DNA of 64,000 bases from Nocardia pneumoniae NBRC 100136 (GTDB lineage: Bacteria; Actinomycetota; Actinomycetes; Mycobacteriales; Mycobacteriaceae): contig NZ_BAGF01000041.1 in assembly GCF_000308755.1 (NCBI RefSeq), positions 62,001-126,000 on the forward strand. The letters run 5' to 3'. The notes below the pieces were generated by a model. It saw only the letters and a program-made list of their open reading frames with translations. It ran no database searches and had not been told where the DNA came from. The translations under genes were made by a program, and so were the position numbers. This document shows positions 1 through 10,966 of this stretch, piece after piece (positions within the stretch are counted from its first letter, which is position 1; each line of letters begins with the position of its first letter).

Positions 1-227
1 AAGCCGACGACCACCTCGGCCGCGGCGACCACCATCGTGAAGAACGCGAACACCTGCCCGTCCAGGTTGTCGTGCATTCTGGCGAAGGTGACGAACGCGA
101 GGTTCACCGCGTTGAGCATCAGCTCGATGCACATGAACACCACGATGGCGTTGCGCCGCAGCAGCACGCCTGCCGCGCCGATCGTGAACAGCAGGGCCGA
201 CAGGAACAGGTAGTTCTCGGGATTCAC
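1..227 (-). CDS. nuoK: NADH-quinone oxidoreductase subunit K, 3' end missing
   Basis: Membrane subunit of complex I, homologous to MrpC and part of the proton-translocating arm. About 75 N-terminal residues are present; the rest lies beyond the left edge. The GTG start at 227 gives [20 protein letters not shown], a first transmembrane helix, followed by a helix containing the conserved glutamate in the [10 protein letters not shown] stretch that is needed for proton pumping in this family. The start overlaps the nuoJ stop by GTGA, the coupling seen at most junctions of this operon. Confidence 0.95.
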   Translation of the reverse strand, partial: MNPENYLFLSALLFTIGAAGVLLRRNAIVVFMCIELMLNAVNLAFVTFARMHDNLDGQVFAFFTMVVAAAEVVVG

Positions 228-1063
228 CGGTTGCCTTCCTCGTCGCTGGTGGTGTCGGTCGCGTCCGGTGCGTCCGATACGGGGGCGGTGCCGACCGAGA
301 TGACGGCCGCTTCGGTGAGCGCCCTGGTGCGGCGGTGCCGCAGGATGGTGCTGACCGACAGTTCTTCGAACGAGCCGTCGGGCAGCCGAGCGGGGATGTC
401 CACCGCGTTGTGCCTGGCGTAGACGCCGGGGGTGGGTAGCGGCGTCGCGCGGTGTCCGGTCTCGCGGAACCGGCGGCGGGACAGTTCGCGCTGGCTGGTG
501 CGCGGCCCGAACTGCTCGCGGTGGGCCAGCACCATGGCGCCGATGGTGGCGGCGATCAGCAGGGCGCCGGTGAGCTCGAAGGCCCACACGTAGCGCAGGA
601 AGATCAGCTCGGCCAGCTCGGCGATTACGTCGCGGCCCGCGAAAGCGGACGTGGGGAAGGTGATTCCGGATTCCCGCACGCCGCGGGCGATGCCGCTGCT
701 GAGCAGCAGACCGAAGCCGATGCCGACGCCGGCGGCGGCGAGGCGCTGACCGCGAATCGTCTCCTTCAGCGATTCGGCGGAGTCGACGCCGACGAGCATC
801 AGCACGAACAGGAACAGCATCATGACCGCGCCGGTGTAGACCACGATCTGCACGACGCCGAGGAACAGCGCGTCCTGGGCGATGTAGAACGCGGCCAGCG
901 CGATCATCGTCGCGGCCAGGCAGATCGCGGAATGAACTGCCTTCGGGGCGAAGACCATCCCGAGCGCGCCGAGCACCGCCAGCGGGGCGAGGATCCAGAA
1001 CTGGACGGCCTCGCCGGTGGAGGTGTCGGCCAGCGGCTGCGCGGCAAGGATCAAATCGGTCAC
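224..1063 (-). CDS. nuoJ: NADH-quinone oxidoreductase subunit J
   Basis: Complex I membrane subunit of 279 residues. It has about five hydrophobic helices, including the typical [20 protein letters not shown] segment, and then a long hydrophilic C-terminal tail with Arg-rich and acidic stretches, as in actinobacterial NuoJ. I chose the GTG at 1063 because the protein then begins just before the first helix and the start overlaps the end of nuoHI by four bases. The frame stays open further upstream, but that stretch overlaps nuoI and looks non-coding. It is coupled by GTGA to nuoK downstream. Confidence 0.93.
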   Translation of the reverse strand: MTDLILAAQPLADTSTGEAVQFWILAPLAVLGALGMVFAPKAVHSAICLAATMIALAAFYIAQDALFLGVVQIVVYTGAVMMLFLFVLMLVGVDSAESLKETIRGQRLAAAGVGIGFGLLLSSGIARGVRESGITFPTSAFAGRDVIAELAELIFLRYVWAFELTGALLIAATIGAMVLAHREQFGPRTSQRELSRRRFRETGHRATPLPTPGVYARHNAVDIPARLPDGSFEELSVSTILRHRRTRALTEAAVISVGTAPVSDAPDATDTTSDEEGNR

Positions 1064-2919
1064 CGTGCTACTCCTTCCGCACCCGCGACGGCCGGGTGCC
1101 CGAGCGAGTCGGCCGAGCCGGTGCCCGTGGTGGCGCCGGTGTCCCGCGGGCTGCCGGGCACGTTGCCGAGGTAGTAGTCGGCCTCGTCGGTGCCGGGGTA
1201 CATCGCGTGCGGCGGCGCGGTCATGCCGGGCTGCAGCGGGGCGAGCAACCGGTCCTTTTCGTAGATGAGGTCGGCGCGGTTGTCGTCGGCCATCTCGTAA
1301 TCGTTGGTCATCGTGAGCGCCCGGGTGGGGCAGGCCTCGATGCACAAGCCGCAGCCGATGCAGCGCAGGTAGTTGATCTGATAGACGCGGCCGTAGCGTT
1401 CACCGGGCGAATAGCGTTCGGTTTCGGTGTTGTCCGCGCCTTCGACATAGATCGCGTCGGCGGGGCAGGCCCAGGCGCACAGCTCGCAGCCGATGCATTT
1501 CTCCAAGCCGTCGGGATGACGGTTGAGCTGGTGCCTGCCGTGATAGCGCGGCGCGGTCGGCGTCTTCTGCTCGGGATAGAACTCCGTGTTCGGCTTCTTG
1601 AACATGGTCGCCGCGGTGACCGCGAATCCGGACAGCGGTTCCAGCAGACCGGCTTTGGGGCGAGTGGCGTCGCGGGCGTGGGCGTCGGCGGGCAGCGGCG
1701 GCACCGGGAAGCCGAGGAAGACGCTGGAATCGGCGGCGGGTTCCTCGACCGGTGCCGGGGTGCCCTTCGCCCGGCCCGCCCGCAGAAACTGCAGCACCAG
1801 CAGGCCGGTGACCGCCAGGCCACCGATGACCAGGATCGGGGTCTGCACGCGGTAGCCCTCGGCCTGCAACACCCGGGCGGTGGCCACCACCATGACCCAG
1901 CCAAGGGAGGCCGGGATCAGCAGTTTCCACCCGAGATTCATGAACTGGTCGTAGCGCAGCCGCGGCAGCGTGCCGCGCAGCCAGATGAACACGAACAGGA
2001 ACGTCCAGACCTTGGCGGTGAACCACAGCACCGGCCACCAGCCGGAGTTCGCGCCGTCCCACATGTTCAGCGGCCACGGCGCGCGCCAGCCGCCCAGGAA
2101 CAGCGTGGTGGCCAGCGCGGAAACCGTGGCCATGTTCACGTATTCGGCCAGCATGAACATGGCGAACTTGAGCGAGGAATACTCGGTGTGGAAGCCGCCG
2201 ACCAGCTCGCCCTCGGCCTCCGGCAGGTCGAACGGCGCCCGGTTGGTCTCGCCGACCATCGAGACGCAGTAGATCAGGAACGACGGCAGCAGCAGGAAGA
2301 CATACCAGGTGCCTTCCTGCGCGGACACGATCCCCGAGGTCGCCATGGTGCCGCCGAGCAGGAACACGGCGGCGAAGCACAGGGCCATCGCGATCTCGTA
2401 GGAGATGACCTGCGCGGTCGAACGCAACCCGCCCAGCAGCGGATACGTCGAGCCGGACGACCACCCGGCGAGCACGATGCCGTAGACGCCGATGGAGGTG
2501 ATCGCCAGGATGTACAGCACCGCCACCGGCAGGTCGGTGAGCTGCAGCGCGGTGGTGACACCGAAGATCGACACCTGCGGTCCGAGCGGGATGACCGCGA
2601 ACGCCATGAAGGCGGGCACCACCGAGATGATCGGCGCCAGGATGTAGATCGGCTTGTCGACGATCGCCGGGACGATGTCCTCTTTGAGGGCCATCTTCAC
2701 GCCGTCGGCGATGCTCTGCAGCGACCCGAACGGCCCGGTCCGGTTGGGGCCGATCCGCATCTGCATGCGCGCCACGATCTTTCGTTCCGCCAGCACCGCG
2801 ACCAGGGGGATCAGCATCAGGTAGACGAAGATGGCGAGTGCTTTCGTGATCACCAGCCACAGCGGGTCGTGTCCGAAGCCGACGGGCGCGTATGGCTGCG
2901 CGATGAACAGGTCACTCAT
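1060..2919 (-). CDS. nuoHI: Fused NADH-quinone oxidoreductase subunits H and I
   Basis: One open frame of 619 residues covers two complex I subunits normally made as separate proteins. Residues 1 to about 390 are NuoH, the multi-helix membrane subunit forming part of the quinone chamber, with GPNRTGPFG, the quinone-site loop [20 protein letters not shown] and a terminal helix. A linker of roughly 45 residues with FPVPPLP follows. From about residue 425 comes NuoI, the peripheral ferredoxin-like subunit, with two 4Fe-4S motifs, [12 protein letters not shown] at 475 and [12 protein letters not shown] at 520. No stop or frame change separates them. An internal ATG at 1605 (residue 439) could in principle start a separate NuoI, but no ribosome binding site supports it. 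The ATG at 2919 overlaps the end of nuoG by 8 bases. A fusion fits the two subunits being neighbours in the complex. Confidence 0.93.
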   Translation of the reverse strand: MSDLFIAQPYAPVGFGHDPLWLVITKALAIFVYLMLIPLVAVLAERKIVARMQMRIGPNRTGPFGSLQSIADGVKMALKEDIVPAIVDKPIYILAPIISVVPAFMAFAVIPLGPQVSIFGVTTALQLTDLPVAVLYILAITSIGVYGIVLAGWSSGSTYPLLGGLRSTAQVISYEIAMALCFAAVFLLGGTMATSGIVSAQEGTWYVFLLLPSFLIYCVSMVGETNRAPFDLPEAEGELVGGFHTEYSSLKFAMFMLAEYVNMATVSALATTLFLGGWRAPWPLNMWDGANSGWWPVLWFTAKVWTFLFVFIWLRGTLPRLRYDQFMNLGWKLLIPASLGWVMVVATARVLQAEGYRVQTPILVIGGLAVTGLLVLQFLRAGRAKGTPAPVEEPAADSSVFLGFPVPPLPADAHARDATRPKAGLLEPLSGFAVTAATMFKKPNTEFYPEQKTPTAPRYHGRHQLNRHPDGLEKCIGCELCAWACPADAIYVEGADNTETERYSPGERYGRVYQINYLRCIGCGLCIEACPTRALTMTNDYEMADDNRADLIYEKDRLLAPLQPGMTAPPHAMYPGTDEADYYLGNVPGSPRDTGATTGTGSADSLGHPAVAGAEGVAR

Positions 2920-5449
2920 GACGGTGCTCCTTCATCCTCTCGTCGGCGCGCCGCAGCTGGACAATGGCGCCGGGCTGGACGGCGAGTTGCTCGGCGACGG
3001 AGCAGCCGGGCGAGCGCTGCGGCAGCCAGACCACGCGATCGGGCAGGTCGCTGATCATCAGCGGCAGCGTGACGGCGCCGCGTCCGGTGGCGACGGTGAC
3101 CGGGTCGTCCTCGGCCACACCGATCTCCGCCGCCGTGGCCGCCGACAGGCGCACCACCGGGGGCCGGGCGATGCCCGCCAGGTTCGGTTCGCCGTCCTGC
3201 ATGCGCCCCTCGTCGAGGAGCATTCGCCAGCTGGCGAGAATCGCGGAGCCCGGTTGCGGTTGGGGCAGCTCATGCTGCCCGTGGGTGGGCGCGGCGACCG
3301 GCGCGCCGTCCCAGGCGCCGAGCTCGGCGAGTTCGGCGCGGGCGGATTCGATGTCGGGCAAGCCCAGGCGCACCGACATCTCGTCGGCGATGGCGTGCAA
3401 CACCCGCTGATCCGACAGCGGGGCGCTCTGGCGGCGCACCATGTCGTCGCCGAGCGCGGCGGCGAACGGACGCGGCCTGCCCTCCCAAGTGCGGAAGGTG
3501 CCGGACTTCTCCATCGCCGAGGCCACCGGGAAGACCACGTCGGCGCGCTCGGTGATCGCACTGTGCCGCAGTTCCAGGCTGACCACGAACCGGGCCGCGT
3601 CGATGGCGGCCAGCGCGGCGGCCGGGTCGGGCAGGTCGGTGACATCGACGCCGCCGATCACCAGCGCGCCGAGGCCGGGTGCGGCCTCCAGGATGGCCGT
3701 GGTGTCGCGGCCCGCGCCGACCGGCAGGTCGGCCGCGTTCCAGACCGCCCGAACCTGTTGCCTGGCACGGGGATCCGCGACGGGCCGTCCACCGGGGAGC
3801 AGGCCGGGAAGCGCGCCCGCTTCGACCGCGCCGCGCTCGCCTGCCCGGCGCGGCACCCAGGCGAGGGCGGCTCCGGTCTCGTCGGCGAGCCGGGCGACCG
3901 CCGACAGCGCGCCCGCGACACCGGCCATCCGTTCACCGACCATGATCACCGCGCCTGGTTCGCGCAGCAGCCGCGCCAACTCGGCCAGCCGGGCCGGATC
4001 CGCGCCGGGCGTGGTGATCTCACCGGTGCAGATGGCGTCGAGCAGCTGCGGTTCGGCGCCCGGAACGGTGCGCAGCAGGCGGCCGGACATGCGGTCGAGT
4101 CCGCGGGAGGTGTAGGCCGCCAGCGAGTAGACCGGCAGGCCGCGCTTGCGGGCGGCTTTGCGCAGGCGCAGGTAGACGATCGGCGACTCCTCCTCCGGCT
4201 CGAACCCGACCAGCAGGACGACCGGTGCGGCTTCCATGCTCTCGTAGGTCACCGAGGTGGGGCGGCCCGCGACGCGGGCGGCGAGGAAGTCGGCCTCCTC
4301 GGCCGAGTGGGCGCGGGAGCGGAAGTCGATGTCGTTGGTGCCGAGCGCGATGCGCGCGAATTTGGCGTAGGCGTAGGCGTCTTCTTCGGTGACCCGGCCG
4401 CCGACGAGCACGCCCGCGTTGCCGAAGGACGCGGCAAGGCCCGTCGCCGCCGCGGCCAGCGCCTCCGACCAGGAGGCGGGGGCGAGGTTGCCGTCCCAGC
4501 CGCGCACCAGCGGGGTGGTGATCCGGTCGGGCTCGGTGGCGTAGGCGAAAGCCCAGCGCCCCTTGTCGCAGTTCCATTCCTCGTTGACCTGCGGGTCGTC
4601 ACCGGCCAGCCGGCGAAGTACCTTGCCGCGCCGGTGGTCGGTGCGCTGCGCGCAGCCGGAGGCGCAGTGCTCGCACACGTTCGGGCTGGACACCAGGTCG
4701 AAGGGGCGCGCGCGGAACCGGTAGGTGGTGCCGGTGAGCGCGCCGACCGGGCAAATCTGCACCGTGTTGCCGGAGAAGTAGGAGTCCAGCGGCTCGGCCT
4801 GCGCGGTGCCGACCTGTTGCAGCGCACCGCGATCCATCAGCTCGATGAACGGGTCACCGGCGATCTGCTGGGAGAAGCGCGTGCAGCGGGCGCAGAGCAC
4901 ACAGCGTTCCCGGTCCAGCAGCACGGCCGTGGACAGCGGGATCGGTTTGGGGTAGGTGCGTTTGTGTCCGTCGAACCGGGATTCGGCGCGGCCGGTGGAC
5001 ATCGCCTGGTTCTGCAGCGGGCATTCGCCGCCCTTGTCGCATACCGGGCAGTCGAGCGGATGGTTGATCAGCAGCAACTCCATCACGCCCTCCTGCGCCT
5101 TGTCGGCGACCGGGGAGGTGAGCTGGGTGCGGGCCACCATGCCGTCGGTGACGGCCATGGTGCAGGAGGCGACGGGTTTGCGCTGGCCCTCCACCTCGAC
5201 CAGGCATTGGCGGCAGGCGCCCACCGGGTCGAGCAGCGGATGGTCGCAGAAGCGGGGGATCTGGATGCCGATGAGTTCGGCGGCCCGGATCAGCAGGGTG
5301 CCCGGCGGCACGCTGACGGTGGTGTCGTCGATGGTCACGGTCACCAGGTCGGCGGGGGCCGGTCCGCTGGTGGCGCCGCTGACGACGGCGGGACCACCCG
5401 TGGCCCTGCTGCCGCTTCGCATCGAATCGCTACGCGGTACTGGATTCAT
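2912..5449 (-). CDS. nuoG: NADH-quinone oxidoreductase subunit G
   Basis: The 845-residue iron-sulfur subunit of the complex I NADH dehydrogenase module. The cluster ligands are visible: 2Fe-2S at C68, C79, C82 and C96; the His/Cys cluster at H130, C134, C137 and C143; a 4Fe-4S at C183, C186, C189 and C233; and the extra N7-type cluster at C259, C262, C266 and C294. A molybdopterin-oxidoreductase-like domain without an obvious active-site Cys/Sec follows. The start at 5449 overlaps the nuoF stop by ATGA. The first 34 residues are an unusual Ser/Gly/Arg-rich extension ([14 protein letters not shown]) that resembles the repeat unit found at the start of nuoE. Confidence 0.96.
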   Translation of the reverse strand: MNPVPRSDSMRSGSRATGGPAVVSGATSGPAPADLVTVTIDDTTVSVPPGTLLIRAAELIGIQIPRFCDHPLLDPVGACRQCLVEVEGQRKPVASCTMAVTDGMVARTQLTSPVADKAQEGVMELLLINHPLDCPVCDKGGECPLQNQAMSTGRAESRFDGHKRTYPKPIPLSTAVLLDRERCVLCARCTRFSQQIAGDPFIELMDRGALQQVGTAQAEPLDSYFSGNTVQICPVGALTGTTYRFRARPFDLVSSPNVCEHCASGCAQRTDHRRGKVLRRLAGDDPQVNEEWNCDKGRWAFAYATEPDRITTPLVRGWDGNLAPASWSEALAAAATGLAASFGNAGVLVGGRVTEEDAYAYAKFARIALGTNDIDFRSRAHSAEEADFLAARVAGRPTSVTYESMEAAPVVLLVGFEPEEESPIVYLRLRKAARKRGLPVYSLAAYTSRGLDRMSGRLLRTVPGAEPQLLDAICTGEITTPGADPARLAELARLLREPGAVIMVGERMAGVAGALSAVARLADETGAALAWVPRRAGERGAVEAGALPGLLPGGRPVADPRARQQVRAVWNAADLPVGAGRDTTAILEAAPGLGALVIGGVDVTDLPDPAAALAAIDAARFVVSLELRHSAITERADVVFPVASAMEKSGTFRTWEGRPRPFAAALGDDMVRRQSAPLSDQRVLHAIADEMSVRLGLPDIESARAELAELGAWDGAPVAAPTHGQHELPQPQPGSAILASWRMLLDEGRMQDGEPNLAGIARPPVVRLSAATAAEIGVAEDDPVTVATGRGAVTLPLMISDLPDRVVWLPQRSPGCSVAEQLAVQPGAIVQLRRADERMKEHRHE

Positions 5450-6768
5450 CGCACCCCTTCTCCTGACTCGGCCCATGCGGTGCAGCGCGCCGGGTCGAAT
5501 GGGCATCCGCCGAGCCGCAGGTGGTCGGCGTACTCCTCGCGGAAGTACTTCAGCGAGGAGATGATCGGGCTGGCCGCGCCGTCGCCGAGAGCGCAGAACG
5601 ACTTGCCGTTGATGGTGTCGCTGATGTCGAGCAGCTTGTCCAGGTCGGATTCGTCGCCCTCGCCGGACTCGATGCGCCGCAGCAGCTGAACGAGCCAGTA
5701 GGTGCCCTCCCGGCAGGGGGTGCACTTGCCGCAGGACTCGTGCGCGTAGAACTCGGTCCAGCGCAGCACCGCCCGCACCACGCAGGTGGTGTCGTCGAAG
5801 ATCTGCAGCGCCTTGGTGCCGAGCATGGATCCGGCGCTCGCGACGGCCTCGTAGTCGAGCGGAACGTCGAGGTGCTCCTCGGTGAACAGCGGCGTGGACG
5901 ACCCGCCCGGCGTCCAGAACTTCACCCGGTGCCCGGCGCGCACGCCCCCGGCGTAACCGAGCAGTTCCCGCAGCGTGACGCCGAGCGGCGCCTCGTACTG
6001 TCCGGGCCGGGTGACGTGGCCCGACAGCGAGTAGAGGGTGAAGCCGGGGGATTTCTCGCTGCCCATCGAGCGGAACCAGGCGATGCCGTTGCGGATGATG
6101 GGCGGCACGCTGGCGATGGATTCCACGTTGTTCACCACCGTCGGACAGGCATACAGGCCCGCGATGGCCGGGAACGGCGGACGCAGGCGGGGCTGTCCGC
6201 GGCGGCCTTCCAGCGAATCCAGCAGCGCGGTCTCCTCACCGCAGATGTAGGCGCCCGCACCCGCGTGCACGATCAGCTCGAGGTCGTAGCCGGAGCCGAG
6301 AATGTCGTTGCCGAGGAAGCCCGCTTCGTAGGCTTGCGCCACCGCGGCTTGCAGCCGGCGCAGCACCGGAACCACTTCGCCGCGTACGTAGATGAACGCC
6401 TGCGCCGCGCGGATGGCGTAGGAGGCGATGACGACGCCTTCGATCAGCGCGTGCGGCGTGGCCAGCATGAGCGGAATGTCCTTGCACGTGCCCGGTTCCG
6501 ACTCGTCGGCGTTCACTACCAGGTAGTGCGGTTTGGTGACGCCGTCGGGGCCGGGGCCCTGCGGGATGAAGCTCCACTTCATGCCGGTGGGGAAGCCCGC
6601 GCCGCCGCGGCCGCGCAGGCCCGCGTCCTTGACGGTCTGGATGACCTGGTCGGGGTCCATCCGCAACGCGGTGCGCAGCGCCTGGTAGCCGTCGTGGCGC
6701 AGGTAGGTGTCCATCGTCCAGGACTGCGGATCGTCCCAGTACTCGGTCAACACCGGTGTGAGGGTCAT
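5446..6768 (-). CDS. nuoF: NADH-quinone oxidoreductase subunit F
   Basis: The FMN- and NADH-binding subunit of complex I, 440 residues. It has the glycine-rich FMN/NADH loop [18 protein letters not shown] and the N3 4Fe-4S ligands in [12 protein letters not shown], with a further Cys in FCALGDG. It takes hydride from NADH and passes electrons to NuoG. The ATG at 6768 overlaps the nuoE stop by ATGA, and the protein then matches the family from its first residues. Length is normal. Confidence 0.97.
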   Translation of the reverse strand: MTLTPVLTEYWDDPQSWTMDTYLRHDGYQALRTALRMDPDQVIQTVKDAGLRGRGGAGFPTGMKWSFIPQGPGPDGVTKPHYLVVNADESEPGTCKDIPLMLATPHALIEGVVIASYAIRAAQAFIYVRGEVVPVLRRLQAAVAQAYEAGFLGNDILGSGYDLELIVHAGAGAYICGEETALLDSLEGRRGQPRLRPPFPAIAGLYACPTVVNNVESIASVPPIIRNGIAWFRSMGSEKSPGFTLYSLSGHVTRPGQYEAPLGVTLRELLGYAGGVRAGHRVKFWTPGGSSTPLFTEEHLDVPLDYEAVASAGSMLGTKALQIFDDTTCVVRAVLRWTEFYAHESCGKCTPCREGTYWLVQLLRRIESGEGDESDLDKLLDISDTINGKSFCALGDGAASPIISSLKYFREEYADHLRLGGCPFDPARCTAWAESGEGVR

Positions 6769-7643
6769 CGGATGCCCTCCGAATCCTCTTGTGCCGCAGG
6801 GGCTTGCATGCCCTGCTCGCGGGCGATCCGCAGACCGGCGAGCGTCGCCTCGCCGGCCGGGCCGTCGAGGACGCCTTCGCGGTCGTCCGGGAATCCGGCC
6901 AGGATGCGCGCGGTCTGCTTGAACGTGCACAGCGACGCGCCGCGGGTCGGCGTGACCTGTTGTCCGGCCCGCAGGGCGTCCACCAGGGCGCGCGCCGATT
7001 CGGGGGTCTGGTTGTCGAAGAACTCCCAGTTGACCATGACCACCGGGGCGAAGTCGCAGGCGGCGTTGCACTCGATGTGTTCGAGCGTGATCGCGCCGTC
7101 CGCCGTGGTCTCGCCGTGTCCGATGCCGAGGTGGCGCTCGAGCGCGGCGAGGATGGCGTCGCCGCCCATGACCGCGCACAGCGTGTTGGTGCACACGCCG
7201 ACGTGGTAGTCGCCGGTCGGAGTGCGCCGGAACATCGAGTAGAACGTGGCGACCGCGGTGACCTCCGCGCCGGTGAGGCCGAGCTGTTCGGCGCAGAACT
7301 CGATGCCGGTGCCGGTGACGTAGCCGTCCTCGGACTGCACCAGATGCAGCAGGGGAAGCAGCGCCGACCGCGGGTGCGGGTAGCGCGCGATGATCTCCTT
7401 GGCGTCGGTTTCCAGCCGCTCGCGTACGAACGGCTGGTAGGGCTCGGGCCGGGTGCCGAGCTTCAAAAGGATTTCGTGCCCGCTCATCACCCGACCGCCA
7501 CCACTGGTGGAACCGCTCGGCGACGTTGTGTGCGCACCCGTCACCCGGCCACCACTGCTCGTGGGATCGCTGTGCGATGCTGTGTGCCCACCCGTCACCC
7601 GGCCACCACCCCTTATTGGATCGCTGTGCGATGCTGTGTTCAT
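6765..7643 (-). CDS. nuoE: NADH-quinone oxidoreductase subunit E with repeat-expanded N-terminus
   Basis: The thioredoxin-fold 2Fe-2S subunit of the NADH dehydrogenase module. Ligands are in GVCTNTLC and [12 protein letters not shown]. The ATG at 7643 overlaps the nuoD stop by ATGA, the same coupling as at the other junctions, and gives 292 residues. The first 52 residues are three in-frame copies of an 18-residue unit ending GGRVTG[G/A]H, which does not belong to the family. The alternative ATG at 7487 ([14 protein letters not shown]) gives 240 residues, close to the usual length, but would lose the overlap with nuoD. The extension is probably translated, though the mature fold begins near residue 53. 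Confidence 0.93.
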   Translation of the reverse strand: MNTASHSDPIRGGGRVTGGHTASHSDPTSSGGRVTGAHTTSPSGSTSGGGRVMSGHEILLKLGTRPEPYQPFVRERLETDAKEIIARYPHPRSALLPLLHLVQSEDGYVTGTGIEFCAEQLGLTGAEVTAVATFYSMFRRTPTGDYHVGVCTNTLCAVMGGDAILAALERHLGIGHGETTADGAITLEHIECNAACDFAPVVMVNWEFFDNQTPESARALVDALRAGQQVTPTRGASLCTFKQTARILAGFPDDREGVLDGPAGEATLAGLRIAREQGMQAPAAQEDSEGIR

Positions 7644-7648
7644 CGGTC
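7487..7648. repeat. Three tandem 54-bp units at the nuoD/nuoE junction
   Basis: Units at about 7487-7540, 7541-7594 and 7595-7648. The period is exactly 54 bases, so 18 codons, and keeps nuoE in frame. The second and third copies are nearly identical; the first has diverged. Each contains a short inverted repeat around ATCGCTGTGCGAT, which would form a small hairpin in the mRNA. Related sequence occurs at the starts of nuoD (8929-8950, ATCGCTTCGCGAT) and nuoG (about 5395-5449). Confidence 0.85.
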
Positions 7649-8950
7649 TACTCCGCCCATGACCGGGTCGATGCTGGCGACCGAGGCGATGACGTCGGCG
7701 ACCATGCCGCCCTCGCACATCGCCGCGACCGCTTGCAGATTGGTGAACGAGGGGTCGCGATAGTGCACCCGGTAGGGCCGGGTGCCGCCGTCGCTGACCA
7801 TGTGCACGCCCAGTTCGCCGCGGGGGGACTCCACCGCCACGTACACCTGGCCCGCCGGGACCCGGATGCCCTCGGTGACCAGTTTGAAGTGGTGGATGAG
7901 CCCCTCCATGGACCTGCCCATGATCTTGCCGATGTGCCGGGGCGAGTTGCCCAGTCCGTCCGCGCCGAGCTGGAGGTCGGCGGGCCAGGCGATCTTCTTG
8001 TCCTCCACCATCACAGGGCCGGGCCGCAGCCGGTCGAGGCATTGCTCCACGATCTTCAGCGACTCCTTCATCTCCTCCACCCGGATGGCGTAGCGGCCGT
8101 AGCAGTCGCAGCCGGTGGTGGTCGGGACGTCGAATTCGTAGTTCTCGTAGCCGCAGTAGGGCTGGGCTTTGCGCAGGTCGTGCGGCAGTCCGGTGGCGCG
8201 GAGCACCGGGCCGGTGATGCCGAGGGCCATGCACCCCTGCAGGTCGAGATAACCGATGTTCTGGGTGCGGGCCTTCCAGATCGGGTTCGCGGTGAGCAGA
8301 TGCTCCATGTCGCGCAGCCGCTTGGGCAGCAGCGCGAGCAGTTCGCGCACCTTGCTCACTCCGTCGTCGGGCAGGTCCTGGACCAGGCCGCCGGGCCGGA
8401 TGTAGGCGTGGTTCATCCGCAGCCCGGTGATCGTCTCGAAGACGTCCAGGATCAGCTCGCGCTCGCGGAACCCGAACAGCATCGGCGTCAGCGCGCCCAG
8501 TTCCATGCCGCCGGTGGCCAGCGCGACCAAGTGCGAGGAGATGCGGTTGAGCTCCATGAGCAGCACCCGGATGATCGTGGCGCGCTCGGGGATCTGCTCG
8601 GTGATGTCGAGCAGTTGCTCCACGCCGAGGCAGTACGCCGTCTCGTTGAAGAACGGCGACAGGTAGTCCATGCGGGTGACGAAGGTGACGCCTTGGGTCC
8701 AGTTGCGGAATTCGAGGTTCTTCTCGATACCGGTGTGCAAGTAGCCGATCCCGCAGCGGGCTTCGGTGACCGTCTCGCCTTCGATCTCCAGGATCAGCCG
8801 CAGCACGCCGTGCGTGGACGGATGCTGCGGGCCCATGTTGACGACGATGCGTTCCTCGCCCGCGCCCGCCAGCGTCTCGGCCACCTGGTCCCAGTCCTGA
8901 CCGGCGACGGTGACCGTGGCGGGCTCGGAATCGCTTCGCGATGCTTTCAT
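7640..8950 (-). CDS. nuoD: NADH-quinone oxidoreductase subunit D
   Basis: The 49-kDa-type subunit of complex I, 436 residues, forming with NuoB the quinone-reducing site. The conserved [14 protein letters not shown] contains the quinone-site histidine, and GVRVPAGQ-like and [14 protein letters not shown] stretches follow as in the hydrogenase-large-subunit family. The ATG at 8950 shares one base with the nuoC stop (TGATG). Residues 2 to about 15 ([16 protein letters not shown]) match the first half of the nuoE repeat unit and are encoded over a small hairpin. Confidence 0.97.
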   Translation of the reverse strand: MKASRSDSEPATVTVAGQDWDQVAETLAGAGEERIVVNMGPQHPSTHGVLRLILEIEGETVTEARCGIGYLHTGIEKNLEFRNWTQGVTFVTRMDYLSPFFNETAYCLGVEQLLDITEQIPERATIIRVLLMELNRISSHLVALATGGMELGALTPMLFGFRERELILDVFETITGLRMNHAYIRPGGLVQDLPDDGVSKVRELLALLPKRLRDMEHLLTANPIWKARTQNIGYLDLQGCMALGITGPVLRATGLPHDLRKAQPYCGYENYEFDVPTTTGCDCYGRYAIRVEEMKESLKIVEQCLDRLRPGPVMVEDKKIAWPADLQLGADGLGNSPRHIGKIMGRSMEGLIHHFKLVTEGIRVPAGQVYVAVESPRGELGVHMVSDGGTRPYRVHYRDPSFTNLQAVAAMCEGGMVADVIASVASIDPVMGGVDR

Positions 8951-9726
8951 CAGCTGTATGCCCTCCGCTCGTCGGGCGGCGGGATACGCGCGCCCTTGTA
9001 TTCGACCGGGATCCCGCCGAGCGGGTAGTCCTTGCGCTGGGGGTGGCCTCGCCAGTCGTCCGGCATGGTGATGCGGGTGAGCGAGGGGTGACCGTCGAAT
9101 CGGATGCCGAAGAAGTCGTAGGTCTCGCGTTCGTGCCAGTCGGTGGTCGGGTACACCTCGTAGAGCGAGGGGATGTGCGGGTCCGCGTCCGGCGCGGACA
9201 CCTCCACGCGCACGCGGCGGTTGTGTGTGATCGACATGAGGTGGTAGACGGCGTGCAGTTCGCGGCCGGAATCCTCCGGGTAGTGCACGCCGTTGACGCC
9301 GAGGCAGAGTTCGAAACGCAGTGCGGGATCGTCGCGCAACGCCCGCGCGACGGCCAGCAGGTGTTCGCGGCGAACGTGCAGGGTGAGCTCGCCGCGGAAG
9401 ACGATCACCTTCTCCAGCGCCGTGTCCAAGCGGGTGCCCCCCGTCGCGAGCGCGGCGCGCAGCGCGTCGACCACTTCGTCGAAGTAGCCGCCGTACGGGG
9501 GTGGCGTGCTGCCGGGCAAGGTGACCGGGCGGACCAGGCCACCGTAGCCGGAGGTGTCGCCGGTGCCCGCGACGCCGAACATGCCGCGCCGCACAGCGAT
9601 CACGTCGGCGGCGGGCTGCGCGGAATCCTCCTCCGGCAGTGTGCCTTCGGGTCCGGCGGTGGCCGCGGCGTCGATCGGGTCGTGCGCGGGCTGGGTGCCG
9701 GTGTCGTCGGGGGTGTCGAAGGTCAT
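8950..9726 (-). CDS. nuoC: NADH-quinone oxidoreductase subunit C
   Basis: The 30-kDa-type subunit linking the quinone module to the rest of complex I, 258 residues. The signature [19 protein letters not shown] followed by [16 protein letters not shown] is intact. The first 70 residues are acidic and Pro/Ala-rich, as in other actinobacterial NuoC. It starts at ATG 9726, overlapping the nuoB stop by ATGA. It is a separate protein, not fused to NuoD as in enterobacteria. Confidence 0.96.
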   Translation of the reverse strand: MTFDTPDDTGTQPAHDPIDAAATAGPEGTLPEEDSAQPAADVIAVRRGMFGVAGTGDTSGYGGLVRPVTLPGSTPPPYGGYFDEVVDALRAALATGGTRLDTALEKVIVFRGELTLHVRREHLLAVARALRDDPALRFELCLGVNGVHYPEDSGRELHAVYHLMSITHNRRVRVEVSAPDADPHIPSLYEVYPTTDWHERETYDFFGIRFDGHPSLTRITMPDDWRGHPQRKDYPLGGIPVEYKGARIPPPDERRAYS

Positions 9727-10277
9727 CGCAGCAGACCCTCCATCCGGATGGTCGGCGTCGAGGCGAGCGCGGCCTCTTCGGCGGCGCGGATGGCCTCCTC
9801 GCGGTTGACGCCGAGCGGCATCTGTTGAATCTTCGCGTGCAGTGCCAGGATCGCGTTGAGCAGCATCTCCGGGCGGGGCGGGCAGCCGGGCAGGTAGATG
9901 TCCACCGGCACCACGTGGTCGACGCCCTGCACGATGGCGTAGTTGTTGAACATCCCGCCGGAGGAGGCGCAGACGCCCATCGCCAGCACCCACTTCGGTT
10001 CGGTCATCTGGTCGTAGACCTGGCGCAGCACCGGGGCCATCTTCTGACTCACCCGGCCGGCCACGATCATCAGGTCGGCCTGCCGCGGCGAGGCGCGGAA
10101 GGCCTCCATGCCGAAGCGGGCGATGTCGAAACGCCCCGCGCCGGTGGCCATCATCTCGATGGCGCAGCAGGCCAGGCCGAAGGTGGCCGGCCACAGCGAG
10201 CCCTTGCGCAGATATCCGGCGAAATCCTCGACCGTGCTCAGCAGGAATCCGCTGGGCAGTTTTTCCTCGAGACCCAT
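9723..10277 (-). CDS. nuoB: NADH-quinone oxidoreductase subunit B
   Basis: Carries cluster N2, the last iron-sulfur centre before quinone. All ligands are visible: the adjacent cysteines of [10 protein letters not shown], the Cys of [11 protein letters not shown] and the Cys of [10 protein letters not shown]. At 184 residues it matches mycobacterial NuoB closely in length and start ([19 protein letters not shown]). ATG 10277 is preceded by an AGAAG ribosome-binding stretch. A short 49-base gap separates it from nuoA. Confidence 0.97.
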   Translation of the reverse strand: MGLEEKLPSGFLLSTVEDFAGYLRKGSLWPATFGLACCAIEMMATGAGRFDIARFGMEAFRASPRQADLMIVAGRVSQKMAPVLRQVYDQMTEPKWVLAMGVCASSGGMFNNYAIVQGVDHVVPVDIYLPGCPPRPEMLLNAILALHAKIQQMPLGVNREEAIRAAEEAALASTPTIRMEGLLR

Positions 10278-10326
10278 GTTCTTCTGACTCGCTTCCACTC
10301 GTCGGCTACGAATTCGGTTGCGGCGC

Positions 10327-10707
10327 TTACTCCCAGCTGAGCCCGCCGCGCCGCCATTCGTAGGCGTAGGCCACGGAGACGTTGACGATGAACAACGCCA
10401 TCGCGGCGAGGCCGAAGAGACCGAGCGCATCGAAGTGGACTGCCCACGGATAGAGGAACACGATCTCGATGTCGAAGATGATGAACAGCATGGCGGTGAG
10501 GTAGTACTTCACCGGAAAGCGCTGTCCGGCAGCGTTTCCCGGCCCGCCCGCGACGGCGTGCGGGGTGGGTTCGATACCGCATTCGTAGGCTTCCAGCTTG
10601 GCCCGGTTGTAGCGCTTCGGGCCGACCAGGGCCGCCACGATGATGGAGAACAGCGCGAACGCGGCCGCGATCGCGCCGAGGACAAGAATCGGCACCTCGA
10701 TATTCAC
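10327..10707 (-). CDS. nuoA: NADH-quinone oxidoreductase subunit A
   Basis: First gene of the operon. A three-helix membrane subunit of complex I, 126 residues, with the conserved loop YECGIEPTP and the [19 protein letters not shown] segment, including the acidic residues near the quinone site. The GTG at 10707 lies 12 bases after AGGAGG; the frame remains open upstream but that part is Arg/Gln-rich and unlike the family. It is the smallest subunit and sits directly downstream of the regulatory region. Confidence 0.95.
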   Translation of the reverse strand: MNIEVPILVLGAIAAAFALFSIIVAALVGPKRYNRAKLEAYECGIEPTPHAVAGGPGNAAGQRFPVKYYLTAMLFIIFDIEIVFLYPWAVHFDALGLFGLAAMALFIVNVSVAYAYEWRRGGLSWE

Positions 10708-10839
10708 GACTGCACTTCCCCTCCTTGCGAGCTGCGGCTGGGTGACAACAGCGTCCGAGGCGGGCTGACGTCGTTGTCCGCCTCGGCCAGACTCGCCCCT
10801 CGGCTTCACCGGGATGGGTCATTACCAGGACCGTTCCCA

Positions 10840-10855
10840 TGTGAGATAGGGCACA
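10840..10855. promoter_or_regulatory. CRP/GlxR-like operator upstream of nuoA
   Basis: TGTGAGATAGGGCACA differs at one base from the actinobacterial CRP/GlxR consensus TGTGANNTANNTCACA. It lies about 130 bases upstream of the nuoA start in a 488-base gap (10708-11195) that otherwise shows no gene. cAMP-dependent control of complex I is the inference; the position relative to the transcription start is unknown. Confidence 0.5.
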
Positions 10856-10954
10856 GCCTACAACCGAACGGTCCGGCCGCCGCCGGATTCGCGAGGCCGT
10901 TTGATCGAATTCAGTACAACAATTTATGACTGAAACGGTGGTAATCCGGGGTGT

Positions 10955-10966
10955 CGTCACGTGACG
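10955..10966. promoter_or_regulatory. 12-bp perfect palindrome in the nuo upstream region
   Basis: CGTCACGTGACG reads the same on both strands. It lies between the receiver gene and nuoA, farther upstream than the CRP-like site. A dimeric regulator could bind here; which one is unknown. Confidence 0.3.

Noticed and set aside
1603..1605. Separate nuoI start at the internal ATG
   Set aside because: No ribosome site precedes it, no stop ends NuoH, and it would remove part of the conserved NuoI N-terminal helix.
2831..5689. Long plus-strand open frame opposite nuoG
   Set aside because: Arg/Gly/Gln-rich product without family features; a high-G+C shadow of nuoG.
7487..7648. CRISPR array
   Set aside because: The 54-bp units are direct tandem repeats without spacers and are translated in nuoE.
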